Shown here piece by piece: positions 16,664-23,965 of a DNA stretch of 40,528 nucleotides (position 1 is the stretch's first letter; each line of letters opens with the position of its first letter). The notes under the pieces are model-generated. The model did no database searches and was not told the DNA's origin. It saw only the letters and a program-made list of their open reading frames with translations. The stretch is taken from positions 1 to 40,528 of the forward strand of contig CANPXK010000015.1 in NCBI GenBank assembly GCA_947585965.1, read 5' to 3'. A program made the position numbers and the translations under genes. Origin of the DNA: an uncultured Clostridia bacterium (GTDB lineage: Bacteria; Bacillota; Clostridia; Oscillospirales; Acutalibacteraceae).

Positions 16664-17473
16664 TCATCCGAATATCAATTCCTTGCCGAGAGCAAATATT
16701 TCTCTTGTAACAAGATTAGCCGTGAGATACGTCTGTGTAGGCGCCGCAACTGCCCCTACATTTTCAACTCCCTGTCTTTTTGCTATAAGCGACGCTCTGT
16801 ATTCATGATACCAATCCGTTACTATAGCTATATTCCCACTAAGACCTTTGTCCTTAATAATTTCCCTTGTAAATTTTATATTTTCATAAGTTGTCGAGGA
16901 TTTATCCTCCTTATAAAGCCTTTCCTCAGCTATACCCCTACCCTTAAGATATCTGTACATACATTCAGCTTCACTTATATCTTCATTATCTCCCCGTCCC
17001 CCGGAAAGCACTGCCTTAGCATCGGGATTTTCGGCAAGATACCGATATGCGGAATCAAGGCGGTTTTTAAGTGCTTGACTCGGTTCTTCTCCCCTGACTT
17101 CACAGCCAAGTACAACAACTGTCGAATCTTTTTCAGGAGCTTTACCGGAACCATAGAACATAAGTCCGAGGGCACATACAACATATATAAGAAAAAGTCC
17201 GATAAGCACCAAAACAATATTCACTAAAACCTTCCCGCCCTTCCTTTTCCGGAGTTTTGATATAAATTTTCTTATGTAACTATAAAATACCGCACAGCCC
17301 GACGTTATAAGAAAAAACGGTATACCGATGATATTGCCGAAACCGATAAAACGTGAATCCAGATACCAATATATCATAATCAGTGAAATTACAACAACAA
17401 TCACACGTATTCCGAGTCCGAAATATTTTATAACCCCATTGTTTATATTTTTATCAATTTTTTCATTTCCCAT
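16664..17473 (-). CDS. YdcF/DUF218 family membrane protein
   Basis: This 269-residue protein has three or four N-terminal transmembrane segments (about residues 18-40, 45-65 and 82-106). The DUF218 domain follows (STVVVLGCEVRGEEPSQALKN, AVLSGGRGDNEDISEAECM, then SSTTYENIKFTREI and IVTDWYHEYRASLIAKRQG). Family members SanA and ElyC act in envelope integrity, and some YdcF proteins bind SAM; the true reaction is unsettled. The ribosome binding site GAGAGGGTG precedes the ATG at 17473. A terminator follows. It is monocistronic as far as can be seen. Confidence 0.85.
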   Translation of the reverse strand: MGNEKIDKNINNGVIKYFGLGIRVIVVVISLIMIYWYLDSRFIGFGNIIGIPFFLITSGCAVFYSYIRKFISKLRKRKGGKVLVNIVLVLIGLFLIYVVCALGLMFYGSGKAPEKDSTVVVLGCEVRGEEPSQALKNRLDSAYRYLAENPDAKAVLSGGRGDNEDISEAECMYRYLKGRGIAEERLYKEDKSSTTYENIKFTREIIKDKGLSGNIAIVTDWYHEYRASLIAKRQGVENVGAVAAPTQTYLTANLVTREIFALGKELIFG

Positions 17474-17717
17474 AACAAATCACCCTCTCATATTTTAACA
17501 TTATCACATATTAATTTCAAGACGATTTACAAAAAACAAAACAATATTCTGCCAATAATGAACCAATAACGGAAAAAAATATAAAATTTATTCAAATTAC
17601 TGCTTGACATACAGAATATTACAAATTGTTATTTTTTTGGTATCAAAAATTTAATTTTTTACCCTGTTGAAAGTAATTTAACCGTTTTAACATACGTAAA
17701 ATCCCGATATTCTCAAC

Positions 17718-17781
17718 TTTTCCACCGAGTTTTCAACATTCAATTAACTAATTTTCCACGTTTTTAACCAAGTTTTCAACA
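17718..17781 (+). repeat. Four DnaA-box-like 9-mers in an AT-rich gap
   Basis: Four same-strand 9-mers occur: TTTTCCACC (17718-17726), TTTTCAACA (17730-17738), TTTTCCACG (17752-17760) and TTTTCAACA (17773-17781). Starts are 12, 22 and 21 nt apart, close to whole helical turns. Each differs from the DnaA consensus TTATCCACA at two positions. A related TTTTAACA lies at 17685. The whole gap 17474-17959 is very AT-rich and contains no gene. Confidence 0.4.
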
Positions 17782-17824
17782 TTTACGCATTGTATAACCA
17801 AAAAGTAATATACTTCCGCCGCAA

Positions 17825-17862
17825 AAAACAGAACCTGATTTATCCCTCTGTTTTACTGAATT
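17825..17862. terminator. Bidirectional terminator-like hairpin
   Basis: AAAACAGA (17825-17832) pairs perfectly with TCTGTTTT (17847-17854) around a 14-nt loop, with T- and A-rich flanks. It is about 100 nt past the stop of the minus-strand membrane gene and may end its transcript. Confidence 0.45.
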
Positions 17863-17959
17863 TTTTAATATTACTGTTACCTATAATATACCTGAGCTTC
17901 TTTAAACTCAATAATTTCATTTTTTATTTTGATTAATTTATTATAATAAATAATATAAA

Positions 17960-18490
17960 TTACACATACCGTCCGAAACCGCCCGAATAAAAATCATAAA
18001 AAATTCCCCAATGCGGAGGATAAAACGAAAGCATTATCAAAAGAAATATCATACCGCAGAGTGAAACAATCAGCGGAATTATCAAATAATCCGTTTTGAA
18101 ATTTGAAGCATAAAGCTTGTATCCGACTGTCTGTGCAAGGATTACGCCTGATGCTGCGGCAGCAAGCTGAGAAACCGGTACATCCGCGGGAAAAAAACGG
18201 CAAAGCATTGCCCCCGATAAAATTGCGGCACAAAGTACATACATTCCTATAAGCTTGGCTCCGAGGAATTTCAGCAGCACCGGACGGAGGTACGAAAGCT
18301 CTATAATTATGAAAAAAATATAGGAATATCCGAACGGCTTATAAAGCTCCCAAGCGGAAAAATTTACACTTGATACAATATAGCTCCATGCCGCCCTATC
18401 GGAAAGCGGATATGCCATATAAAGCACAGTACCAAATCCAAAAATAACAGCTGTACCGATAAGCGGAAAAAACTTTTTCAAACGCATCAC
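17960..18490 (-). CDS. Multi-pass membrane protein, possibly DUF6512-like
   Basis: This 176-residue protein has about five hydrophobic segments (near residues 8-26, 52-72, 78-100, 108-128 and 136-158). Conserved-looking pieces are SVNFSAWELYKPFGYSY, IELSYLRPVLLKFLGAKLIG and a terminal FYPPHWGIFYDFYSGGFGRYV. The pattern of a polar WE(L)xKP motif after helix 1 and a terminal PHW-IFYD motif recalls an uncharacterised clostridial membrane family, remembered as DUF6512; that name is tentative. Function unknown. It lies 70 nt upstream of nothing obvious and next to the ABC ATPase gene on the same strand. Confidence 0.65.
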   Translation of the reverse strand: MMRLKKFFPLIGTAVIFGFGTVLYMAYPLSDRAAWSYIVSSVNFSAWELYKPFGYSYIFFIIIELSYLRPVLLKFLGAKLIGMYVLCAAILSGAMLCRFFPADVPVSQLAAAASGVILAQTVGYKLYASNFKTDYLIIPLIVSLCGMIFLLIMLSFYPPHWGIFYDFYSGGFGRYV

Positions 18491-18558
18491 CGTTACAGCT
18501 TATGAACAAATTCAGCAAAATATTACAAAAACAAATATTGTATCAGTACCACAAATTA

Positions 18559-19311
18559 TTATTTCGCAAATTCGGGATATTTTTCAAGTGTTTCATCCAT
18601 GGAACCGTCAAAAATAACCTGACCCTTTTGAAGATAAATGCATCTGTCGCATATTTCACGGATATCCTTCCCGTGACTTACATACAATACCGTTATATTT
18701 CTTTTTATCATCTCTCGTATTTTATTTTTGCATTTTTTCTTGAATGCCGCATCTCCGACGCTCAGTGCTTCGTCTATGACAAGAATATCCGGATTCATGT
18801 TGATATTTATGGCAAAACCCAGACGCATCTTCATACCGGACGAATATGTACGTACAGGTTGGTCAATATATTCCCCAAGATCGGCAAAATCTATTACCTT
18901 TTGCTCTATTTCCTTTATCTCGGCATCTCCAAGACCAAGCACATAGCATTTAAAGCTGATATTTTCCCTTCCGGTCATATCCGGAACAAAACCCGCCGTA
19001 AGCTCAAGCAGTGCTGCAACCCGTCCCTTTACCATAACCTCTCCGCTTGTCGGAAATGCAACCCCGGTTATCATTTTAAGCACTGTGGATTTTCCGGCAC
19101 CGTTTTTTCCTATAATTGCGACGGATTCCCCCTTATTGATTTTAAAATTAACCCCGTCCAGTGCCTTATGCTTTTTAAATTTTTTTGATTTAACAAAAAG
19201 TGCAATGAATTGCTGTTTGCTGTCTTTATATAGTGTATAAACCTTACTTACATTTTTAAATTCAATAATCGGCTGATCCTCGTTAGTATTTTTCTCTATA
19301 ATCTCCTCCAT
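18559..19311 (-). CDS. ABC transporter ATPase, Wzt/TagH-type polysaccharide export
   Basis: This 250-residue ATPase has Walker A GKNGAGKST (about residues 73-81), the linker region FVPDMTGRENISFKCYVLGL typical of Wzt/TagH/RfbE, ABC signature YSSGMKMRLGFA, Walker B ILVIDEALSVGD and switch His in LYVSHGKDI. Such ATPases pair with a TagG/Wzm-type permease to export teichoic acid or polysaccharide. No permease gene is adjacent on either side and the C-terminal glycan-binding domain of Wzt is absent. It may serve a permease elsewhere or be the remnant of a larger cluster. Its start codon ATG at 19311 is preceded only by a weak GGACGG site. Confidence 0.9.
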   Translation of the reverse strand: MEEIIEKNTNEDQPIIEFKNVSKVYTLYKDSKQQFIALFVKSKKFKKHKALDGVNFKINKGESVAIIGKNGAGKSTVLKMITGVAFPTSGEVMVKGRVAALLELTAGFVPDMTGRENISFKCYVLGLGDAEIKEIEQKVIDFADLGEYIDQPVRTYSSGMKMRLGFAININMNPDILVIDEALSVGDAAFKKKCKNKIREMIKRNITVLYVSHGKDIREICDRCIYLQKGQVIFDGSMDETLEKYPEFAK

Positions 19312-19384
19312 ATAATTACCGTCCTTTCCGTATTATCATATATTTTAAACTGTGACATCCTCCCCGGCAGGCTTGGTTCTCGTT

Positions 19385-19534
19385 CTATAGTACCGGTGTA
19401 CTAAGCATAAGCGAGCTATCCCCGTGTGTCCCACGGATTTTTGTCCAACCGTCATAGGCAGGCACACCGGGAGTAGTATATGCATAGCACTTCGGAACGA
19501 CCTTTGAGGTTGTTTTAATCTGAATCGCTGCCAT
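19385..19534 (-). pseudogene. Truncated start of a restriction/helicase gene
   Basis: This 49-codon frame begins MAAIQIKTTSKVVPKCYAY followed by TTPGVPAYDGWTKI. It matches, from memory, the N-terminus of large helicase/nuclease proteins that follow Eco57I-like methylases (they continue with GDTEQ and run to many hundreds of residues). Here the similarity stops after DGWTKI; a short unrelated tail ends at TAG (19387-19385). Its ATG overlaps the methylase stop as TAATG, the usual coupling. The large body of the gene is therefore deleted, leaving only the start. Confidence 0.55.
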
Positions 19535-20562
19535 TATGCCATCTCCTTTACATGGGTTTCGATAAAGTCTATTTCTTCCTGCGTAAGACCGTATTTTTGG
19601 TAAAGCTGCCTGTCTATGTCGGCAACAGACTTGCTCCAATCAATGTCCGATTTTTCGGTGAAGTCTTGGAGGGGGACGTATTTCCATGTTCTTTTTTTAT
19701 TATCCTGTGTAATTTTAAGTATTCCCAAACAAGCCCTTGCAAATTTTGTTTTGATATATTTCAAACAAGCAGTTGCTTCTGATTCAGTTTCAAATGAACC
19801 AATGCTAATAAATGATTGCGTATGTCCGCAGAGCGGCGTGCCGCAGAGCGGCGTGCTTAACACTTCACCAATTGCTCCTGAACCGTTAGACTTTGGTAAA
19901 AAAACTTTCCACTTCAAAAGATTTTCATGTGGGTTAATATAATCTTTTTGAATGTACATAAAAACCCTATTGTTATTTTTTCTTCCATAAATTTGGATAT
20001 ATTCTTTTCCATCGGTCGGTTTTTCTTCAAAAAAAGCTATATTCAACAATTTATCAAAGATATTTGTTGTAAGGTCAAAACTATGTCCTTGACTTAAATA
20101 GCTCCTAAAATTTGGAATTTCCTCATGTATCTTTTTTGAAAATTTATAGCTTTCCGGAGCATAAACCAATTCACAAAGCGATTCTTGCCCACTAACTTTC
20201 ATCTTCAGCGATTTTAATTCGTCGGAATGTGTAAATACTTCAATTGCTCCAAAATCCGTTGTAGAATCTCTGTAACTAATAGCCACACCACCTTTGATAT
20301 CTGTATTTGAAAATACTTTACTACTATCTTGTTCATAATACAGAACTTTAAAATGTTCATCATTCAGCATTTTTTGATTCCAGTCTTTCGGCGTTTTTCC
20401 TGCATTGAACAAGAAGCGAGCAGGTGTTATCAATTCAACTTTATCTGCAACCGTATATGCAGCGTCCATAAAATAATTATATACCGGCTTATCAGATGTA
20501 CCCTGCGTATCCTCCTGATACGGCGGGTTCCCAATTACATAATCAAACAGTTTCTTTCCCAT
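19534..20562 (-). CDS. Eco57I-type restriction-modification methylase domain protein
   Basis: This 342-residue protein opens directly with MGKKLFDYVIGNPPYQED, so motif IV NPPY is at about residues 12-15 and no SAM-binding motif I precedes it. Then come VELITPARFLFNAGKTPKDW and the target-recognition-like half, ending DRQLYQKYGLTQEEIDFIETH. It resembles short Eco57I-like N6-adenine methylases of gut Clostridia, which may need a partner. A 15-nt unit (CCGCAGAGCGGCGTG) is tandemly duplicated at 19826-19857, giving TPLCGTPLCG within the protein. The start ATG follows AGGAGATG, and a strong promoter precedes it. With the downstream gene truncated, it is at best an orphan methylase or target modifier. 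Confidence 0.72.
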   Translation of the reverse strand: MGKKLFDYVIGNPPYQEDTQGTSDKPVYNYFMDAAYTVADKVELITPARFLFNAGKTPKDWNQKMLNDEHFKVLYYEQDSSKVFSNTDIKGGVAISYRDSTTDFGAIEVFTHSDELKSLKMKVSGQESLCELVYAPESYKFSKKIHEEIPNFRSYLSQGHSFDLTTNIFDKLLNIAFFEEKPTDGKEYIQIYGRKNNNRVFMYIQKDYINPHENLLKWKVFLPKSNGSGAIGEVLSTPLCGTPLCGHTQSFISIGSFETESEATACLKYIKTKFARACLGILKITQDNKKRTWKYVPLQDFTEKSDIDWSKSVADIDRQLYQKYGLTQEEIDFIETHVKEMA

Positions 20563-20585
20563 GGCTCACATCTCCTCTTATTTTA

Positions 20586-20614
20586 AGTATAGCATAACAT
20601 TATCTGACAGTCAA
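20586..20614 (-). promoter_or_regulatory. Promoter of the methylase gene
   Basis: On the minus strand TTGACT (20614-20609), a 17-nt spacer and TATACT (20591-20586) lie about 25 nt upstream of the methylase start. Confidence 0.65.
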
Positions 20615-20624
20615 CAAAAAACAT

Positions 20625-20646
20625 CCCACCGCTTTAGAAGCGGGGG
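20625..20646. other. GC-rich hairpin, possible IS200/IS605-type end
   Basis: CCC-A-CCGCTT (20625-20634) pairs with AAGCGG-GGG (20638-20646) around a TAG loop; the bulged A is the only break. Hairpins of the form CCCC-GCTT...AAGC-GGTGGG are common at IS200/IS605 ends and at the 3' end of their guide RNAs. No transposase gene is present, so this is either a remnant or a minimal non-autonomous end upstream of the restriction locus. Confidence 0.35.
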
Positions 20647-20794
20647 ACTTCTTGCCTATTTAGGTTAAATACGGTTTTGTCAATAAATTAACTTGCTATT
20701 ATAAATTTGAGTGCGAATATAATTATTTTTTGTTATTACAGCATTATAATTTGTATAAAACGGATAAATACTTATTTTATTACGGTAATTAATT

Positions 20795-21334
20795 TCAGAA
20801 TTGAAAACCGTCCGTGCTGTCTGTACCTCCGAGGAGAAGGACGGAAGCGGCGGCAAGCCTCGGATAAATCGGAAACGAACTGTCCGTCTTGACAATAAAA
20901 TCCTGTGGTTCAATTACCCCCGACGACGTCCGAAGATTCCTTCTCAGGCTTACAAGTGAAGTATTTTCGTCAATGTTGCCGGAAACTGTAAGTGTATCAT
21001 GCTCCGACATGGAACAACCTACCGCAAGTGCGTCGGAACCCCCCAATAACTCTATTGCGGCATTATTATCGGTATCAAGCACACATACGGTATTATCGAG
21101 CTTTATACACTTCTGTATCTGCATAAGTGCCTTACCGAGAACCACTATACTGTCCGGCAAATATAAATCCGCAAGTGTACACATACTGAAAACAAGATAT
21201 TTCGGTTCTTTTTCTGTGCTGTATATCTTATCACCGTCACAGACAAGTGCACCGCCGTATTTGGTGCAGGCATTCACAACAGCCCTTGTAAGTGTTTTTT
21301 CTCCGCAGTCACCGCATATTACAACATTTATCAT
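20795..21334 (-). CDS. Conserved-looking protein of unknown function
   Basis: The start ATG at 21334 is taken because a GGGGG site precedes it and MINVVICGDCGEKTLTRAVV begins like a nucleotide-binding alpha/beta protein; a longer frame adds a low-quality extension. The 178-residue protein continues with GGALVCDGDKIYS, KYLVFSMCTLADLYLPDSIVVLG, VCVLDTDNNAAIELLGG and ends with PIYPRLAAASVLLLGG. The alternation of strands and helices suggests a Rossmann-like fold, but no catalytic motif or known family was recognised. It is divergent from the rtcB transcript. Confidence 0.55.
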   Translation of the reverse strand: MINVVICGDCGEKTLTRAVVNACTKYGGALVCDGDKIYSTEKEPKYLVFSMCTLADLYLPDSIVVLGKALMQIQKCIKLDNTVCVLDTDNNAAIELLGGSDALAVGCSMSEHDTLTVSGNIDENTSLVSLRRNLRTSSGVIEPQDFIVKTDSSFPIYPRLAAASVLLLGGTDSTDGFQF

Positions 21335-21425
21335 TTTAATAACCCCCACTTTTCTATGTTTTAGTATAACCGTTATTAGTGCAAAATAACACTTAATAAA
21401 AAAATAATAAAATTTCAATTAATGC

Positions 21426-21454
21426 TTGACAAATCCGTAAAAATAAGCTATCAT
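21426..21454 (+). promoter_or_regulatory. Promoter of the rtcB leader transcript
   Basis: A perfect TTGACA (21426-21431), 17-nt spacer and TATCAT (21449-21454). The transcript would start near 21461, giving a leader of about 270 nt before rtcB. Confidence 0.7.
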
Positions 21455-21486
21455 AAGACATATTTTAAAGAAAGCAGGTGAATTTC

Positions 21487-21579
21487 ATGACGATAAAATA
21501 TATAAATCGACCAACACAATACAACATAATATCAAAACAGAAGCATGAAATTTGCCTGTATATGGTAAATACACGTTAA
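21487..21579 (+). CDS. Possible 30-codon leader ORF upstream of rtcB
   Basis: ATG at 21487 opens a 30-codon frame (starts MTIKYINRPTQYNIIS, ends LYMVNTR) with a modest GCAGGTG site upstream. Its last third overlaps the 5' strand of the closing stem of the structured leader. Its start codon lies in AATTTCATG, which can pair with the same segment. It may be a true regulatory uORF or chance. Confidence 0.3.
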   Translation: MTIKYINRPTQYNIISKQKHEICLYMVNTR

Positions 21580-21694
21580 TAACTGTATCTGCCCGTAGCT
21601 TTTCGGGCGGATTTTACAGAAAATTTCATATGTGTAATTTACGCACTTCTGTTTTTTAGCAGGGGTGCGTTTTCTTTGTACAGGCAAATTTCAT
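21545..21694 (+). ncRNA. Structured leader RNA of rtcB (three-way junction)
   Basis: P1 is a perfect 16-bp stem: ATGAAATTTGCCTGTA (21545-21560) with its exact reverse complement at 21679-21694. Inside it, P2 pairs 21565-21575 with 21631-21642 (one bulge), capped by P3 (21583-21595 with 21604-21619; three-nt bulge). P4 pairs GCACTTCTG (21643-21651) with CAGGGGTGC (21660-21668). The fold is a three-way junction ending 38 nt before the rtcB start codon. It matches no riboswitch class I can recognise. It could be cis-regulatory, a stable RNA processed from the leader, or a folded MITE-like insertion with 16-bp terminal repeats. Confidence 0.6.
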
Positions 21695-21732
21695 TAAAAA
21701 ATCATTCAATTAACAAAAGGAGAAACAAACTA

Positions 21733-22938
21733 ATGATTACTTTAAACGGAAAATATAACGAAGCAAAGGTATTTACCGATGTCATTGATCAAAATGCAAT
21801 CTCTCAGATTATCAATCTGCTCAACCAGCCTATGTCTGAGGGACAGCGGATAAGAATTATGCCTGTTGTCCACGCAGGTGCAGGATGTACAATCGGTACA
21901 ACCATGACCATAACAGATAAGGCTGTGCCTAACCTTGTCGGGGTAGATATAGGATGCGGAATGGAAACCGTAAAACTTAAGGAAAAATTCATTGAGCCTC
22001 AAAAGCTTGACAAGGTTATCCGTGCGAAAATTCCCTCCGGATTTTCAATACGATCAAAGCCACACCGATTCATTGAAAAAACAAGACTTTTTGAGCTTTA
22101 TTGCTTTGACCATATTGATATAATAAAAGCAGAAAAAAGCCTTGGTACTCTCGGCGGAGGCAATCATTTTATTGAGGTTGACAGGGGCGAGGATGGTTCA
22201 ATCTATGTTGTAATTCACTCAGGCTCGAGGCATCTCGGTCTTGAGGTAGCAAGCTATTATCAGAATACGGCTTATAGAATGCTTAATCAGTGCTCGCAGG
22301 ATGAAATCAATGAGCTTATTGCTAAGCTTAAAGCCGAGGGCAAGGAAAAGCAGATTCAAAAGGAGCTTAAAAAGCTCACTTCAACAAAGCGTACATCTGT
22401 ACCCAAAGAGCTCGCATACACTGAGGGTGAGCTTTTTGAGCAGTATATACACGATATGAAGATTATTCAGGAATTTGCCATGCTTAACCGCAAGACCATG
22501 ATGGACGAAATTATCAAAGAAATGGGCTTTCATGTTGAGGACTGCTTTACTACCGTACACAACTATATTGATACGGATAGTATGATTCTCCGAAAGGGTG
22601 CCGTTTCAGCAAAAAAGGGAGAAGTACTGCTTATCCCCATAAACATGAGGGACGGAAGTCTTGTCTGTACGGGAAAGGGCAATGCCGACTGGAACTGTTC
22701 CGCCCCCCACGGTGCCGGAAGAATTATGACTCGTGGTGAAGCAAAGGAAACTCTGACTCTTTCGGAATTTAAAAAGCAGATGGAGGGCATTTATACCACT
22801 TCTGTAAGTCGTTCAACTATTGATGAAGCACCCATGGCATATAAATCAATGGATGATATTACAGGAAACATAAAGGATACCGTTGAAATAGACGAGATCA
22901 TAAAGCCGATTTACAATTTTAAGGCGGGTAACGAATAA
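21733..22938 (+). CDS. rtcB: RNA-splicing ligase RtcB
   Basis: RtcB joins RNA 2',3'-cyclic phosphate or 3'-phosphate ends to 5'-OH ends using GTP and Mn2+, for tRNA or rRNA repair. The start ATG at 21733 follows AAAGGAG at 8 nt and gives 401 residues, the compact bacterial length. Signatures are VHAGAGCTIG, LVGVDIGCGM (metal Cys), SLGTLGGGNHFIEVD, VIHSGSRHLG, TVHNYID and CSAPHGAGRIMTRGEAK with the GMP-accepting His. No RtcA, Archease or RtcR is adjacent. The gene is preceded by an unusual folded leader and its own promoter, suggesting post-transcriptional control. Confidence 0.95.
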   Translation: MITLNGKYNEAKVFTDVIDQNAISQIINLLNQPMSEGQRIRIMPVVHAGAGCTIGTTMTITDKAVPNLVGVDIGCGMETVKLKEKFIEPQKLDKVIRAKIPSGFSIRSKPHRFIEKTRLFELYCFDHIDIIKAEKSLGTLGGGNHFIEVDRGEDGSIYVVIHSGSRHLGLEVASYYQNTAYRMLNQCSQDEINELIAKLKAEGKEKQIQKELKKLTSTKRTSVPKELAYTEGELFEQYIHDMKIIQEFAMLNRKTMMDEIIKEMGFHVEDCFTTVHNYIDTDSMILRKGAVSAKKGEVLLIPINMRDGSLVCTGKGNADWNCSAPHGAGRIMTRGEAKETLTLSEFKKQMEGIYTTSVSRSTIDEAPMAYKSMDDITGNIKDTVEIDEIIKPIYNFKAGNE

Positions 22939-22960
22939 TTTTAATATGCATTGAAATTAC

Positions 22961-22989
22961 TTGACGATATCTTGGAAAAGTAGTATTAT
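22961..22989 (+). promoter_or_regulatory. Promoter of proB
   Basis: TTGACG (22961-22966), a 17-nt spacer and TATTAT (22984-22989) lie about 37 nt upstream of the proB start. No T-box is visible in the short leader. Confidence 0.65.
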
Positions 22990-23025
22990 GTATGTGGAAT
23001 AATTCAGAAAAAACGGAGAAATTAT

Positions 23026-23829
23026 ATGAATACTTTTCAATCAAGAAGAATTGTTTTAAAGGTTGGAACATCTACCCTGACATATGAAAACGGCAGGGTC
23101 AATCTCAGAAACCTTGAAAAGCTATGCAAGGTTCTCAGTGATCTGCATAACAGTGGAAAACAGATTATACTTGTAAGCTCGGGTGCTATCGGTGTAGGAG
23201 TAGGAAAGCTCAAGCTCAGCGAACGCCCCAAGGAAACACGCTATAAGCAGGCTCTTGCCGCAGTCGGACAGTGTGAGCTTATGTTTTTGTATGATAAGTT
23301 TTTCGGAGAATATAACAATTATGTTGCACAAATACTTCTTACAAAGGATATTGTGCTTAATGAATTTTCAAAGCAGAACGTCGTCAATACATTTCAGACG
23401 CTGCTTGAAATGGGCATAATCCCGATTGTAAATGAAAATGACACAGTTGCGACAGACGAGCTTATCGGGGCGAATTTCGGGGATAACGATAATCTTTCCG
23501 CTATTGTTGCGGATCTTGTGGGAGCGGATCTTTTGATAATTCTTACGGACATAGACGGTCTTTATGAAACAGATCCGCGCAATGATCCTGATGCAAAGAA
23601 GATAAGCACTGTTTATCACATTGACGAAGAAATCCGCAGGATGGCGGGCGGTTCTGTTTCCAACAGGGGAACAGGAGGAATGGCGACTAAGATCACGGCC
23701 GCGGCTGCGGCAACTGCTGCGGGAATCAACACCTGTGTTATGAGGGGTGACGATCCCGAGTATATATACAAGCTTCTTAACGGCGAACAAATAGGTACAA
23801 TGTTCATAGCCGAAGAGGGCAAGATTTAG
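23026..23829 (+). CDS. proB: Glutamate 5-kinase
   Basis: ProB phosphorylates glutamate, the first step of proline synthesis. The 267-residue protein is the amino-acid-kinase domain only: KVGTSTL (residues about 12-18), LVSSGAIGVGVGKL, PIVNENDTVATDEL, GDNDNLSAIVADLVGADLLIILTDIDGLYETDPR and NRGTGGMATKITAA. It lacks the C-terminal PUA domain of the E. coli enzyme (367 residues), as in many Firmicutes. CGGAG precedes the ATG. proA follows after 136 nt, making a proBA unit. Confidence 0.95.
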   Translation: MNTFQSRRIVLKVGTSTLTYENGRVNLRNLEKLCKVLSDLHNSGKQIILVSSGAIGVGVGKLKLSERPKETRYKQALAAVGQCELMFLYDKFFGEYNNYVAQILLTKDIVLNEFSKQNVVNTFQTLLEMGIIPIVNENDTVATDELIGANFGDNDNLSAIVADLVGADLLIILTDIDGLYETDPRNDPDAKKISTVYHIDEEIRRMAGGSVSNRGTGGMATKITAAAAATAAGINTCVMRGDDPEYIYKLLNGEQIGTMFIAEEGKI

Positions 23830-23965
23830 CAGAACTCACGGCGGGCAGACGGCGCCTTTTTAAATGCTTGCGGATTCCAAAGGCAGAGCCCGTGGTCGCC
23901 GCCTATAATGTAAGCAGGATATCCTTATATCATTATAAATCTTAAAACGACGGAGGTTTGTGACT

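Noticed and set aside
17640-17800. Chromosomal replication origin
   Set aside because: No dnaA, dnaN or other origin-linked gene is near and the boxes all deviate from consensus; kept only as a DnaA-box-like cluster.
18502-19188. 228-codon plus-strand frame over the ABC ATPase gene
   Set aside because: Complete antisense overlap with an ATPase carrying all Walker and signature motifs.
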